From Marinomonas spartinae (lineage in GTDB: Bacteria > Pseudomonadota > Gammaproteobacteria > Pseudomonadales > Marinomonadaceae), in NCBI RefSeq assembly GCF_016461715.1, contig NZ_JAEMUI010000032.1:1-41545 (forward strand): a stretch of 41,545 nt of DNA, written 5' to 3'. Below the pieces are notes generated by a model, which saw only the letters and a program-made list of their open reading frames with translations, had not been told where the DNA came from and searched no databases. Every line of letters starts with the position of its first letter. Within the stretch, counting starts at the first letter, position 1. Positions 24,065 to 31,802 of this stretch are shown piece after piece. The position numbers were made by a program, and so were the translations under genes.

Positions 24065-25351
24065 ATGTCTACTGCACAAAACAGCCAAGCCACTCATTAT
24101 TCCGTATTAATTGTCGGCGGTGGTCAAGCCGGTTTGTCCATGAGTGCTTGCTTGCAAGAGCAAGACATTGACCATCTGATTTTTGAAAAAAATACCATGA
24201 TGCACAGTTGGAAAACCCAACGCTGGGATTCCTTCACCTTGGTGACACCTAACTGGCAATGTGAACTGCCAAACCATCCTTATGATGGAAATGATCCAAA
24301 AGGCTTTATGAAGCGAGAAGAGATTATTGGCTATTTGGATCGTTTCGCGGCCAAAGTTCAACCACCGATTTTGGAAGGCGTGAGTGTTGAAAAAGTCAGT
24401 AAACTGGATAACGGTCAATTCCATGTAGTTACCACAAAAGGGGAGTTTACCAGTGACCAAGTGGTGGTTGCCTCTGGTGGTTACTTGAAGCCGATTATTC
24501 CTCGCATGGCAGAACGCATTCCAGAAAGCGTACTTCAGATTTACTCCAACCAATATAAAAATTCACAGCAATTGCCTGATGGTGCGGTACTGGTGGTAGG
24601 GTCCGGTCAATCCGGGGCGCAAATTGCTGAAGACTTGCATATTGATGGTAAAAAAGTGTTTCTTGCAACGGGCAATGCTCCGCGTGTGGCACGCCAATAT
24701 CGTGGAAAAGATGTGGTGGAGTGGCTTGATGATATGGGCTACTACAAAATTTCAGTGGATGATCACCCATTGCGTGAAGGGGTTCGTGATAACACAAATC
24801 ACTACGTCACAGGACGCGATGGCGGCCGAGAAATTGACTTGCGTAAATTTGCCTTGGAAGGTATGGAGCTGTTTGGTTTGATGGAAAACTATCAGGACGG
24901 TCAATTGATTTTCAAACCAAATCTAGTGGCGAACTTAAACGCTGCTGACGATACCTACAAAAACATTAATGCACGCATCGATGCTTATATTGAGAAAAAT
25001 GGCATTGATGCCCCCGTTGAATCTCCATTTCAGCCTGTTTGGGAACCACAAGAGGAGCGTGAAAACTTGGACTTAGCCGCTTCTGGCATCACCAGTATTA
25101 TTTGGTGTATTGGCTTTTCTCCCGACTTCTCTTGGCTTGATTTGCCTGTTTTCAACGGCATGGGCGCGCCAGTGCATCGCCGTGGTGTGACAAACGAAAA
25201 AGGTGTGTATTTTATCGGTTTGCCTTGGTTGTACACTTGGGGGTCAGGACGATTCTCTGGCGTGGCGGCCGATGCGGCGTATCTTAGTAATGTGATTCGT
25301 CAGGCTGTAGAAGAAAAAGAATTGACTGAATCTTTGTCTGAGGTGTCTTGA
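24065..25351 (+). CDS. nitH: Nit1C FAD-dependent oxidoreductase NitH (MSMEG_0569 family)
   Basis: A 428-residue two-dinucleotide-fold flavoprotein of the MSMEG_0569 family, related to flavin monooxygenases. The FAD motif G18-G-G-Q-A-G23 is in the first strand-helix, followed by the HSWKTQRWDSFTLVTPNW segment; the NAD(P)H motif G179-S-G-Q-S-G184 lies in VLVVGSGQSGAQIAEDL, and GVYFIGLPWLYTWGSGRF near the end is typical for the group. It should oxidise or hydroxylate a nitrile-pathway intermediate using NAD(P)H and O2, or act as a reductase. It closes the canonical seven-gene cluster; the next start lies one base after its stop. Confidence 0.88.
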   Translation: MSTAQNSQATHYSVLIVGGGQAGLSMSACLQEQDIDHLIFEKNTMMHSWKTQRWDSFTLVTPNWQCELPNHPYDGNDPKGFMKREEIIGYLDRFAAKVQPPILEGVSVEKVSKLDNGQFHVVTTKGEFTSDQVVVASGGYLKPIIPRMAERIPESVLQIYSNQYKNSQQLPDGAVLVVGSGQSGAQIAEDLHIDGKKVFLATGNAPRVARQYRGKDVVEWLDDMGYYKISVDDHPLREGVRDNTNHYVTGRDGGREIDLRKFALEGMELFGLMENYQDGQLIFKPNLVANLNAADDTYKNINARIDAYIEKNGIDAPVESPFQPVWEPQEERENLDLAASGITSIIWCIGFSPDFSWLDLPVFNGMGAPVHRRGVTNEKGVYFIGLPWLYTWGSGRFSGVAADAAYLSNVIRQAVEEKELTESLSEVS

Positions 25352-25352
25352 T

Positions 25353-26318
25353 ATGACAGAAAAATCAATGGATTTCGTTTCTGTCTTGCAAGACTACTTT
25401 ATTGGCATGCCACAGCTATCCTTGGGTGGTTTAAGTGAAAACTGGCTACTCAAAGAATGTGGTCATCAACATTGGCTTGCGTTGGCAAAGCGCCTTGATT
25501 TACCTGCTCCAAACTTTGTCGACCAACAAGGTCGGCATATGTACGCCGCGTTTCTAGTGGTAAAAATCAGTAATGCGGCATTACATCTAGTGACTGAAAA
25601 CAGCCGACTATGGATAAAGACATATCTGACGCGCGTCTCACTGTCTCGTTCTTATAGTTGTCATGATCTTTATCTTGAAGGATCTGATATCGAAGAGCAG
25701 TGCATTGCTCAAGTGGAATTGTTATCCAGTTTTGTGAGTCGATCCGAGCTTGGCAATAATCAAAGTGCCGCTCGTGGCGAAATGGCGAAGGGCAGTTGGT
25801 CTGTCTGCGAGGTGGCAAGCCAAATGATGTCTCTGCACAAAGCTGGGAGAGCCCTGCCTGATGACGCCTTATCAATGGGTAATGGATTTTTTGTTTATCA
25901 ACCTTGCCCTTATGCGGATTTTAATGGCGCGGATTTTTTATATTTCGCGCAATTTCAAGCCGTAATGGATCGCGCAGAGCGCTTTTTTCAATCTGATTTG
26001 CAAGGGCAAAATCATCCTTCTAAACGAAACAGCCTGGCCTTGTGGCAAACGGTTGAGCGCACCATTTGCTACTATGGCAATATCAATTTAGATGATGGAA
26101 TAGAAGCCAACTTGTATGCCAGGCCATCTACAGATAGAGAGACATCGGTGCTGAGTCATTATGGACGACTTTATCGTCAATCAGATCATGCTTTGATCGC
26201 CAATGTCCTCACTCGAAAACGTTATATGGATCATCCTCTCGCTAAGTTTCAAGAGAAGCAAGGTGGCAGTCAATCTTTAGCCGATAAACGCTCCACAAAT
26301 GTGGGGGCAGAATCATGA
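25353..26318 (+). CDS. LnmK / Pnap_2097-like double-hotdog protein (possible methylmalonyl-CoA acyltransferase/decarboxylase)
   Basis: A 321-residue soluble protein. Residues 18-38 (GMPQLSLGGLSENWLLKECG, then HQHWLAL) and the AAFLVVKI and GNGFFVYQPCPYADFNGADFLYFAQFQAVMDRAE segments look like the biosynthetic family around Pnap_2097 and LnmK, built of two hotdog repeats. LnmK of leinamycin synthesis loads methylmalonyl from CoA and decarboxylates it to propionyl-ACP. A methylmalonyl-CoA mutase gene follows directly (four-base overlap), which suits such a substrate, but no acyl carrier protein is encoded nearby. The family call comes from recalled pattern, not alignment, so it is tentative; the function is inference. 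Confidence 0.55.
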   Translation: MTEKSMDFVSVLQDYFIGMPQLSLGGLSENWLLKECGHQHWLALAKRLDLPAPNFVDQQGRHMYAAFLVVKISNAALHLVTENSRLWIKTYLTRVSLSRSYSCHDLYLEGSDIEEQCIAQVELLSSFVSRSELGNNQSAARGEMAKGSWSVCEVASQMMSLHKAGRALPDDALSMGNGFFVYQPCPYADFNGADFLYFAQFQAVMDRAERFFQSDLQGQNHPSKRNSLALWQTVERTICYYGNINLDDGIEANLYARPSTDRETSVLSHYGRLYRQSDHALIANVLTRKRYMDHPLAKFQEKQGGSQSLADKRSTNVGAES

Positions 26319-28378
26319 AAGTGGCTTCATTTGAAAAGATTGAAGGAGTGTATTCGGTGGCACCCGAAACGGCTGGCTCTTGGCGTAATGCTCATGGCAA
26401 AGCACCATTTGTGCGTGGATCTTATGAAAAAATGTATCAACAAAAACTTTGGACGATTCGCCAATATGCAGGGTTCGAAGGAGCTCTGGAAACCAATGCA
26501 TTTTTTAAGCGCGCCTTGTCACAAGGGCAAACGGGCCTATCGGTGGCGTTTGATTTGCCCACGCATTTAGGCTTTGATTCGGATCATGCTCAGGCCTCTG
26601 CTGACGTGGGCAGAACGGGCGTTGCCATTGATTCAGTCGAGGATATGGCGGTGCTATTTGATGGCATTGATCTTGGCAAAGTCAGTGTGTCGATGACGAT
26701 GAATGGTGCCGTGTTGCCTATTATGGCGTGTTTTATTGTGGCTGCTGAAGAACAGGGTGTTTCACCGGATAAGCTTAGCGGGACCATTCAAAATGATATT
26801 CTTAAAGAATACATTGCTCGCAATACATACATCCACTCACCGGATTTTTCCATGCGTGTGGTCTCCGATGTGGTCGCCTATTGTGCTGAACAAATGCCAT
26901 GCTTTAACAGCATGTCGATTTCGGGTTATCACTTTCAAGAAGCGGGAGCATCACCAGAGCTTGAGCTCGCCTTAACGATGGCCAATGCGCGGGCATATTT
27001 AACTCACTTCCGGCAGCAAGGCATTGACCTTGAATTCATTGCTAAACGCTTGAGCTTTTTCTTTGGTCTTGGCATGAGTTTCTATAAGGAGGTCGCAAAG
27101 CTAAGAGCGGCGCGCTTATTATGGAGCGAATTATTAGACGAATTTGGCATTCATTCTGACAGTGCGAAACGCTTGAAAATGCATTGCCAGACCTCGGGTG
27201 TATCACTGACCGAAAGCTCACCACTCAATAATATCGTTCGCACTACTGTCGAAGCGATGGCGGGCGTGTTTGGTGGGACACAATCCCTACATACCAATTC
27301 TTATGATGAAGCGATTTCTTTACCTTCGGATCAAGCCAGTAATGTGGCTCTTGATACCCAGCTAATTTTGCAGCATGAAACGGGCATTGGCGATGTAGTT
27401 GATCCTTGGGGAGGCTCCTACATGATGGAAAGTGCGACCCAAAGCATGATCGAGTATGTGCGAAATTTACAAATCAACATAGAGGCTGAAGGTGGTGTTT
27501 TGGCGTTGGTGACATCTGGCCAATTAGCCGATTTTATCCACCAACAAGCCTTACAAGCTGCCATAGATGAAGAAGCGTTAAACAAAAAGATTGTGGGTAA
27601 AAATTGCTATCTAAGTACGCTAGCATCTTCCCAAAATGTACGAGTGATTGCATCAGATAAAACGCGCGTGCAACAAACAAAAAAACTCGCTCAGTTAAAA
27701 TTAAAACGAGATGATGGTGTTGTTAAACATGCTTTGCAGGCGTTACAAGCCGCGGCGAGAACTCAGCAAAACCTGATGCCTTTTACTATTGCTGCAATCA
27801 GAGTCAGAGCGACAGTTGGGGAATGTATCAAAGCACTAACAGATGAACAATCTCGCTATAAAAAATCAGAACATATCGAAGTGGTCTCATTTTGTACTCA
27901 TCTTGATATTGATATAGTTGAGCGCTATCAAACCTTGTCTAACCAGTTAGGTCGACCACTCCGATTTCTGATAGCTAAAGTAGGGTTAGACGGCCACGAT
28001 CGTGGTGCAAAAGTCATTGTCTCACTCCTTCGAGATCTTGGTATAGAAGTGGATTACCTGCCAGTTTTCTCAAGCATTGACGACATTATCCAGCAAGATT
28101 CGATGCACTTATACGATGGGATTGGCTTGTCGATTTTATCAGGAGCACATATCCCTTTTATCAGACAAATTAGTCAAACTGTCCGCGATGATTGCCCCAT
28201 TTTTGCCGGTGGCGTGATTCCTATCTCAGACAAAAACGTCTTAGAAAAGATAGGTGTTGATGCTGTTTTTACGGCAAGGAATAGTCTCAATGATATCGCT
28301 GCTAAGCTGTTAACGATTCTTATTAATTCGTTAAAAATCAATGTCAGTCTTAGCTCGCAATGTAGTGTTAGAGGATGA
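26315..28378 (+). CDS. Methylmalonyl-CoA mutase, single-chain, adenosylcobalamin-dependent
   Basis: A 687-residue mutase with the TIM-barrel catalytic domain (about 1-500) and a C-terminal B12 domain (about 550-685) carrying D559-G-H561-D-R-G564, the lower-ligand DxHxxG motif. Substrate-defining residues equivalent to Propionibacterium Y89, R207 and H244 are Y51 (RQYAGF), R169 (ARNTYI) and H206 (SGYHFQEAG). All three are kept with identical spacing, favouring methylmalonyl-CoA/succinyl-CoA over isobutyryl-CoA (Phe/Gln there). It is shorter at the N-terminus than the usual ~715-residue enzyme. It overlaps the LnmK-like gene by ATGA and is in the nit transcription unit; no MeaB chaperone, epimerase or propionyl-CoA carboxylase is in the window, so it is not a standard propionate locus. 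Confidence 0.9.
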   Translation: MKVASFEKIEGVYSVAPETAGSWRNAHGKAPFVRGSYEKMYQQKLWTIRQYAGFEGALETNAFFKRALSQGQTGLSVAFDLPTHLGFDSDHAQASADVGRTGVAIDSVEDMAVLFDGIDLGKVSVSMTMNGAVLPIMACFIVAAEEQGVSPDKLSGTIQNDILKEYIARNTYIHSPDFSMRVVSDVVAYCAEQMPCFNSMSISGYHFQEAGASPELELALTMANARAYLTHFRQQGIDLEFIAKRLSFFFGLGMSFYKEVAKLRAARLLWSELLDEFGIHSDSAKRLKMHCQTSGVSLTESSPLNNIVRTTVEAMAGVFGGTQSLHTNSYDEAISLPSDQASNVALDTQLILQHETGIGDVVDPWGGSYMMESATQSMIEYVRNLQINIEAEGGVLALVTSGQLADFIHQQALQAAIDEEALNKKIVGKNCYLSTLASSQNVRVIASDKTRVQQTKKLAQLKLKRDDGVVKHALQALQAAARTQQNLMPFTIAAIRVRATVGECIKALTDEQSRYKKSEHIEVVSFCTHLDIDIVERYQTLSNQLGRPLRFLIAKVGLDGHDRGAKVIVSLLRDLGIEVDYLPVFSSIDDIIQQDSMHLYDGIGLSILSGAHIPFIRQISQTVRDDCPIFAGGVIPISDKNVLEKIGVDAVFTARNSLNDIAAKLLTILINSLKINVSLSSQCSVRG

Positions 28379-28383
28379 TAGAT

Positions 28384-29616
28384 ATGAAAGTAAACTCTTT
28401 TTTTCATCAAGCTCTTGGTCATCAAGTGATTGAAAACCTATCGTCTCCCGCTTTTATTAATTGCTTAGGGTCAGGCCGAAATAAAGGTTTAGCCTTTGTG
28501 AACAGCGCCATGTTGAAGGCATTGGGCTATACATCGGCTTCTCAGTTAAAAGGTAAACACCTTACTACGATTTTAAACGAGGTTCAGCCAGGGGGCAGAA
28601 CCCGTGATGAAATGATGGAAGAAGGCAAAGTCCAGCTGAAAAAATATCAATATTGGCGGGGAGGCTTAACCTATAAAAAAGCAGATGGAGGCACTTTTAC
28701 TACATCCGCCATTGTGACGTTAAGTATGGTTGGAAAGACACCGTACACCATTTCAATTTTGGAAAATAAAGAACTGCTGGAAGGTTTTACCAATCAATTT
28801 AAAGACGATGTAGAAAGTGTTGCCAATGATATTAATGATTCTGCAGCCAACCTCAATGCGTCATCTGAACATTTAGTGACAGCGATTCAAACAACACTAA
28901 AAGAGGCCCAGCGAACCTCACAGATAACCGACACCTCAGCACGTAACATTCAAACGCTTTCAACCTCGGTTAGTGAGCTTTGGGAAGGGTCGCAAGTGAT
29001 CTCTAACAAAATCTCTCAAGCAACGGACGCTTCTTTAACGGGGGTCGAAGAAGCTGAGCGTTCTGATGCCTTGATTCAGAAAATGTCGTCTGCGGCAGTA
29101 AATATTGGTGAAGTGATTGGCTTAATAAAATCCATCGCGGATCAAACTAACTTATTGGCCTTGAATGCGGCGATTGAAGCAGCCCGAGCTGGCGAAGCAG
29201 GGCGCGGTTTTGCTGTAGTGGCGTCGGAAGTAAAAAATTTGGCGTCACAAACATCACAAGCCACCGACAGTATTTCGGATCAAATTGAATTGGTTCGCAT
29301 CACAATAGAGCAAACAATAAAAGGGTTAGAAAGTACTTCGGTGATTATTAATCAGATTAATAATATCTCTCAAGAAGTAGCTGACGATGTTCAGGTTCAA
29401 AGAGAGTCGACTAATAATATCCGAGATAGTTTAAAGAGACTGGTTCATCAAGCTGAAGATGCTAAACAGTGTTCCAGTGAAATTTTTCATCAAGCTAAAA
29501 ATGTCAATGATGAAGCGTTACAGATGAGTAGATCTGTTAAATCTCTTAACAGTCAAGCTAAAAATCTAAGGGATAAAGCAACAGTTTTTGTTAATAAGAT
29601 TTTGCAAAGTTCATAG
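28384..29616 (+). CDS. Soluble PAS-domain methyl-accepting chemotaxis protein
   Basis: A 410-residue chemoreceptor with no membrane helix. A PAS domain spans about residues 10-135 (AFINCLGSGRNKGLAFVNSAML, KADGGTFTTSAIVTL), and the signalling coiled coil follows with the near-invariant hairpin IADQTNLLALNAAIEAARAGEAG at about 253-275. It would signal to CheA/CheW from the cytoplasm in response to a metabolite or redox change. It starts just six bases beyond the mutase stop, with GAGG nine bases before the ATG; an in-frame ATG at 28375 is too close to that site. Its place as tenth gene of the nit unit suggests chemotaxis coupled to nitrile or cyanide metabolism. The ligand is unknown. Confidence 0.88.
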   Translation: MKVNSFFHQALGHQVIENLSSPAFINCLGSGRNKGLAFVNSAMLKALGYTSASQLKGKHLTTILNEVQPGGRTRDEMMEEGKVQLKKYQYWRGGLTYKKADGGTFTTSAIVTLSMVGKTPYTISILENKELLEGFTNQFKDDVESVANDINDSAANLNASSEHLVTAIQTTLKEAQRTSQITDTSARNIQTLSTSVSELWEGSQVISNKISQATDASLTGVEEAERSDALIQKMSSAAVNIGEVIGLIKSIADQTNLLALNAAIEAARAGEAGRGFAVVASEVKNLASQTSQATDSISDQIELVRITIEQTIKGLESTSVIINQINNISQEVADDVQVQRESTNNIRDSLKRLVHQAEDAKQCSSEIFHQAKNVNDEALQMSRSVKSLNSQAKNLRDKATVFVNKILQSS

Positions 29617-29640
29617 GTGTGTGTTTATAGAAAATATTAA

Positions 29641-30534
29641 TTAAAGTAATTTTCTAATTTCATTTTCATTTCTTCGATCAATAATTGAGTCAATAGCGCT
29701 AGAAATTAAGGATATGATGGATGGTATTTCTGTTCGATTTTTAGTGCTTTTTGACCATATAAAATACCTAGTTAATCTGATACCTTCGAGCTTATGGAAA
29801 ACTATGTTTTCATTTTCGAAATGTTCATAAGCGATAGAGTAGGGTAACACAGACCGGGCTAGGCCATTCTTTATTAGGGTGATAATATTTGGAGCTGAAT
29901 ATATTTCATGGTTAGGGGTACCTTTATCTTTATATACTCTGGCGTTATTTTTAATTATATCTCGAATTAAATGGTCTTGAGAGCTGACAATAAGAGGTAC
30001 TTCTAACTCTTTATTAGTAGGATATATATAATAGAGTGGCTCATCCCATAACCTAACTGAATCATATTTAGCAGGGCTTATGTACCCTGATATTAACGCA
30101 CCAATAATTTCGCCATCGTCTATTAGATTGCTTAACCCTAAAGTCGTGCCCTCTTGAACCTTCATAGGAAACCTTGATTGGTTATCTCCTATAAGTTTGA
30201 ACAGCTCTGGTAAAATTAAATTGCTTAAAGATGGTGCAATACCAATACTGTATAGATCTTCTTTTACTGAAACTGTGTCACTTTGTCCATGTTGAAGACC
30301 AGAGAACGTACCACTAATCGCATAAGCAAGTTTAAAAAGTTCATTGCCCGAATCTGTCAGCTCAATTCCTTTGGGGGATCTGATAAATAAAGTTGTACGC
30401 ATTTGAATTTCTAAATTTTGCATTCTTCGACTAAGCGTAGGTTGGCTAATGTGTAATATTTTAGCCGCTTTATTAATGCTCTTATGACGTGCCACTTCTT
30501 TGAAATAGCGTAGCTGATGTGCGCCAATGTCCAA
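29641..30534 (-). CDS. LysR-family transcriptional regulator, divergent from nitrilase pair
   Basis: A 297-residue LysR regulator with the N-terminal winged helix at about 5-65 (LRYFKEVARHKSINKAAKILHISQPTLSRRMQNLE, interrupted nowhere) and an effector-binding domain after it. The start appears to be TTG at 30534, read as MDIGAHQLRYF, with AGGA upstream; no in-frame ATG lies near. It converges on the chemoreceptor gene with 24 bases between stops, and its own start is 251 bases from that of nitrilase 4 on the other strand, so control of nitrilases 4 and 5 is the most likely role. Sequence is more AT-rich than that of the other two LysR genes here. Confidence 0.86.
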   Translation of the reverse strand: MDIGAHQLRYFKEVARHKSINKAAKILHISQPTLSRRMQNLEIQMRTTLFIRSPKGIELTDSGNELFKLAYAISGTFSGLQHGQSDTVSVKEDLYSIGIAPSLSNLILPELFKLIGDNQSRFPMKVQEGTTLGLSNLIDDGEIIGALISGYISPAKYDSVRLWDEPLYYIYPTNKELEVPLIVSSQDHLIRDIIKNNARVYKDKGTPNHEIYSAPNIITLIKNGLARSVLPYSIAYEHFENENIVFHKLEGIRLTRYFIWSKSTKNRTEIPSIISLISSAIDSIIDRRNENEIRKLL

Positions 30535-30785
30535 TTCTTAAATTCCTATATCAAAGTGTGAATCTTTTTAAAAGCAATAAATATGCCATCAATTTTTTGA
30601 TATTAGGTTTGCAAGTTTTTGCTTTTATTTTTTTGTGCATCTATTTGGTGCGTTGAAATTAATTTTGTTCCAAAATTGGTCGGTTTTGTTTTTTTAGGGT
30701 TATGCGCATAAAGAATAACTGATTTATAAAAAATAAATTTATACTCGAAAGCATGTGAAATAAGTTCTAAATTTGAGGTGTGCAT
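30535..30785. promoter_or_regulatory. Divergent promoter region lysR / nitrilase 4
   Basis: This very AT-rich 251-base spacer carries a 12-bp palindrome (TTATGCGCATAA, 30700-30711) and a small inverted repeat ATCAA-TTTT-TTGAT (30588-30601). No sigma-54 elements were found, so this nitrilase promoter differs in type from the nit operon promoter. Confidence 0.5.
30700..30711. promoter_or_regulatory. Palindrome TTATGCGCATAA, candidate LysR operator
   Basis: A perfect 12-bp palindrome, containing a T-N10/11-A type arrangement, 75 bases before nitrilase 4 and 166 bases from the lysR start. It is a plausible recognition site for the divergent LysR protein. Confidence 0.45.
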
Positions 30786-31802
30786 TTGAGTCTTACAGAT
30801 AAATATATAGCAGGAGTTGTTCAGGCGGCACCTATCTATTTGGATAAGGAAAAAACAATAGCCAAATCGCTTGCTTTAATCGAAGAGGCTGCTCAGAAAG
30901 GCGTTAAACTGCTGGCTTTTCCTGAGCTTTGGTGTCCTGGTTATCCCTGGTGGGTTTGGTTAGGGGGGATGGCTTGGCAAAGACAGTTTATGATTGATTA
31001 TTTCAACAGTGCCATCGAGGTTAATGGTCCCGAAATTCAGATCATTAAAGAGGCGGCTAAGCAGTACAATATGATAATTGTTTTTGGCTATTGTGAGCGC
31101 GAGCATTACACGCTTTATATTTCGCAAGCCATTATTGGTAGTAACGGAGAAGTATTACTCAATCGACGTAAGATAAAAGCGGCAAGAACAGAACGCCATA
31201 TTTTCGGTGAAGGAGATGGTTCTGGGCTAAAAGTTCAGCAAACAGAGCTGGGTCGTATTGGTGCTTTATGTTGTGGTGAGCACTATCAACCTCTCATTAA
31301 AACTGCAATGTACTCCCAGCAAGAGCAAGTACATATTGCTTCTTGGCCATCCTTTAGCATGTTAAGAGGAAAAGCTTTCAGAACCGGCCCTGATGCAGCG
31401 GCTATGGCAAGTCAGTTATATGCAGTTGAAGGCCAAGCTTTTACATTGGTCTCAACTATGGTTGCCGATGAACTAATGGTTAATCGAGTGTGTGACTCCC
31501 CTGAACGGCGAGAGGTTATGACGTATTTAGGGCAGGAAAAAAGCGGAGGACGTTCGATGATTTTTTCTCCGGATGGAGAGCCGATGTGCTCATATGAAGA
31601 AGAAAGCTTTGAAGGCGTTTTGGCCGCAGAAATAGATCTTAACATGCTGCACTACGCTAAGACCTCGGCCGATACATTGGGGCATTGGGCAAGGCCAGAC
31701 ATCGTAGGCTTAAAACTAGATTTATCTTCACATTCAACATTTGTCGTTCATGAAGAGGTTGAGGCATTAGATGATAAGCAAGGAGCCGACGATGAAAAAT
31801 AA
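30786..31802 (+). CDS. Nitrilase-family protein with altered CGEH active-site motif (nitrilase 4)
   Basis: A 338-residue nitrilase homologue with E47 (FPELWCPGYPWWVWL), K129 (RRKIKAARTER) and C163. The motif around the nucleophile is C163-G-E-H instead of C-W-E-H, and the segment after the catalytic lysine has lost the usual proline (KIKAARTER against KLKPTHVER). The CWE tryptophan (Ala tolerated in the PROSITE nitrilase signature) is nearly invariant, so activity or specificity may be changed. The codon is GGT, two changes from TGG, which argues against a simple sequencing error. I chose TTG at 30786 because GAGG is seven bases upstream; GTG at 30780 is too close. It overlaps the next nitrilase by 11 bases. 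Confidence 0.86.
   Translation: MSLTDKYIAGVVQAAPIYLDKEKTIAKSLALIEEAAQKGVKLLAFPELWCPGYPWWVWLGGMAWQRQFMIDYFNSAIEVNGPEIQIIKEAAKQYNMIIVFGYCEREHYTLYISQAIIGSNGEVLLNRRKIKAARTERHIFGEGDGSGLKVQQTELGRIGALCCGEHYQPLIKTAMYSQQEQVHIASWPSFSMLRGKAFRTGPDAAAMASQLYAVEGQAFTLVSTMVADELMVNRVCDSPERREVMTYLGQEKSGGRSMIFSPDGEPMCSYEEESFEGVLAAEIDLNMLHYAKTSADTLGHWARPDIVGLKLDLSSHSTFVVHEEVEALDDKQGADDEK

Noticed and set aside
26315..28378. Isobutyryl-CoA or ethylmalonyl-CoA mutase
   Set aside because: The residues equivalent to Y89 and R207 are Tyr and Arg with exact spacing, as in methylmalonyl-CoA mutase; isobutyryl-CoA mutase has Phe and Gln.
29628..29656. Terminator after the chemoreceptor gene
   Set aside because: TAGAAAAT / ATTTTCTA is an 8-bp stem of almost only A-T pairs with a 13-base loop overlapping the lysR stop; too weak to call.
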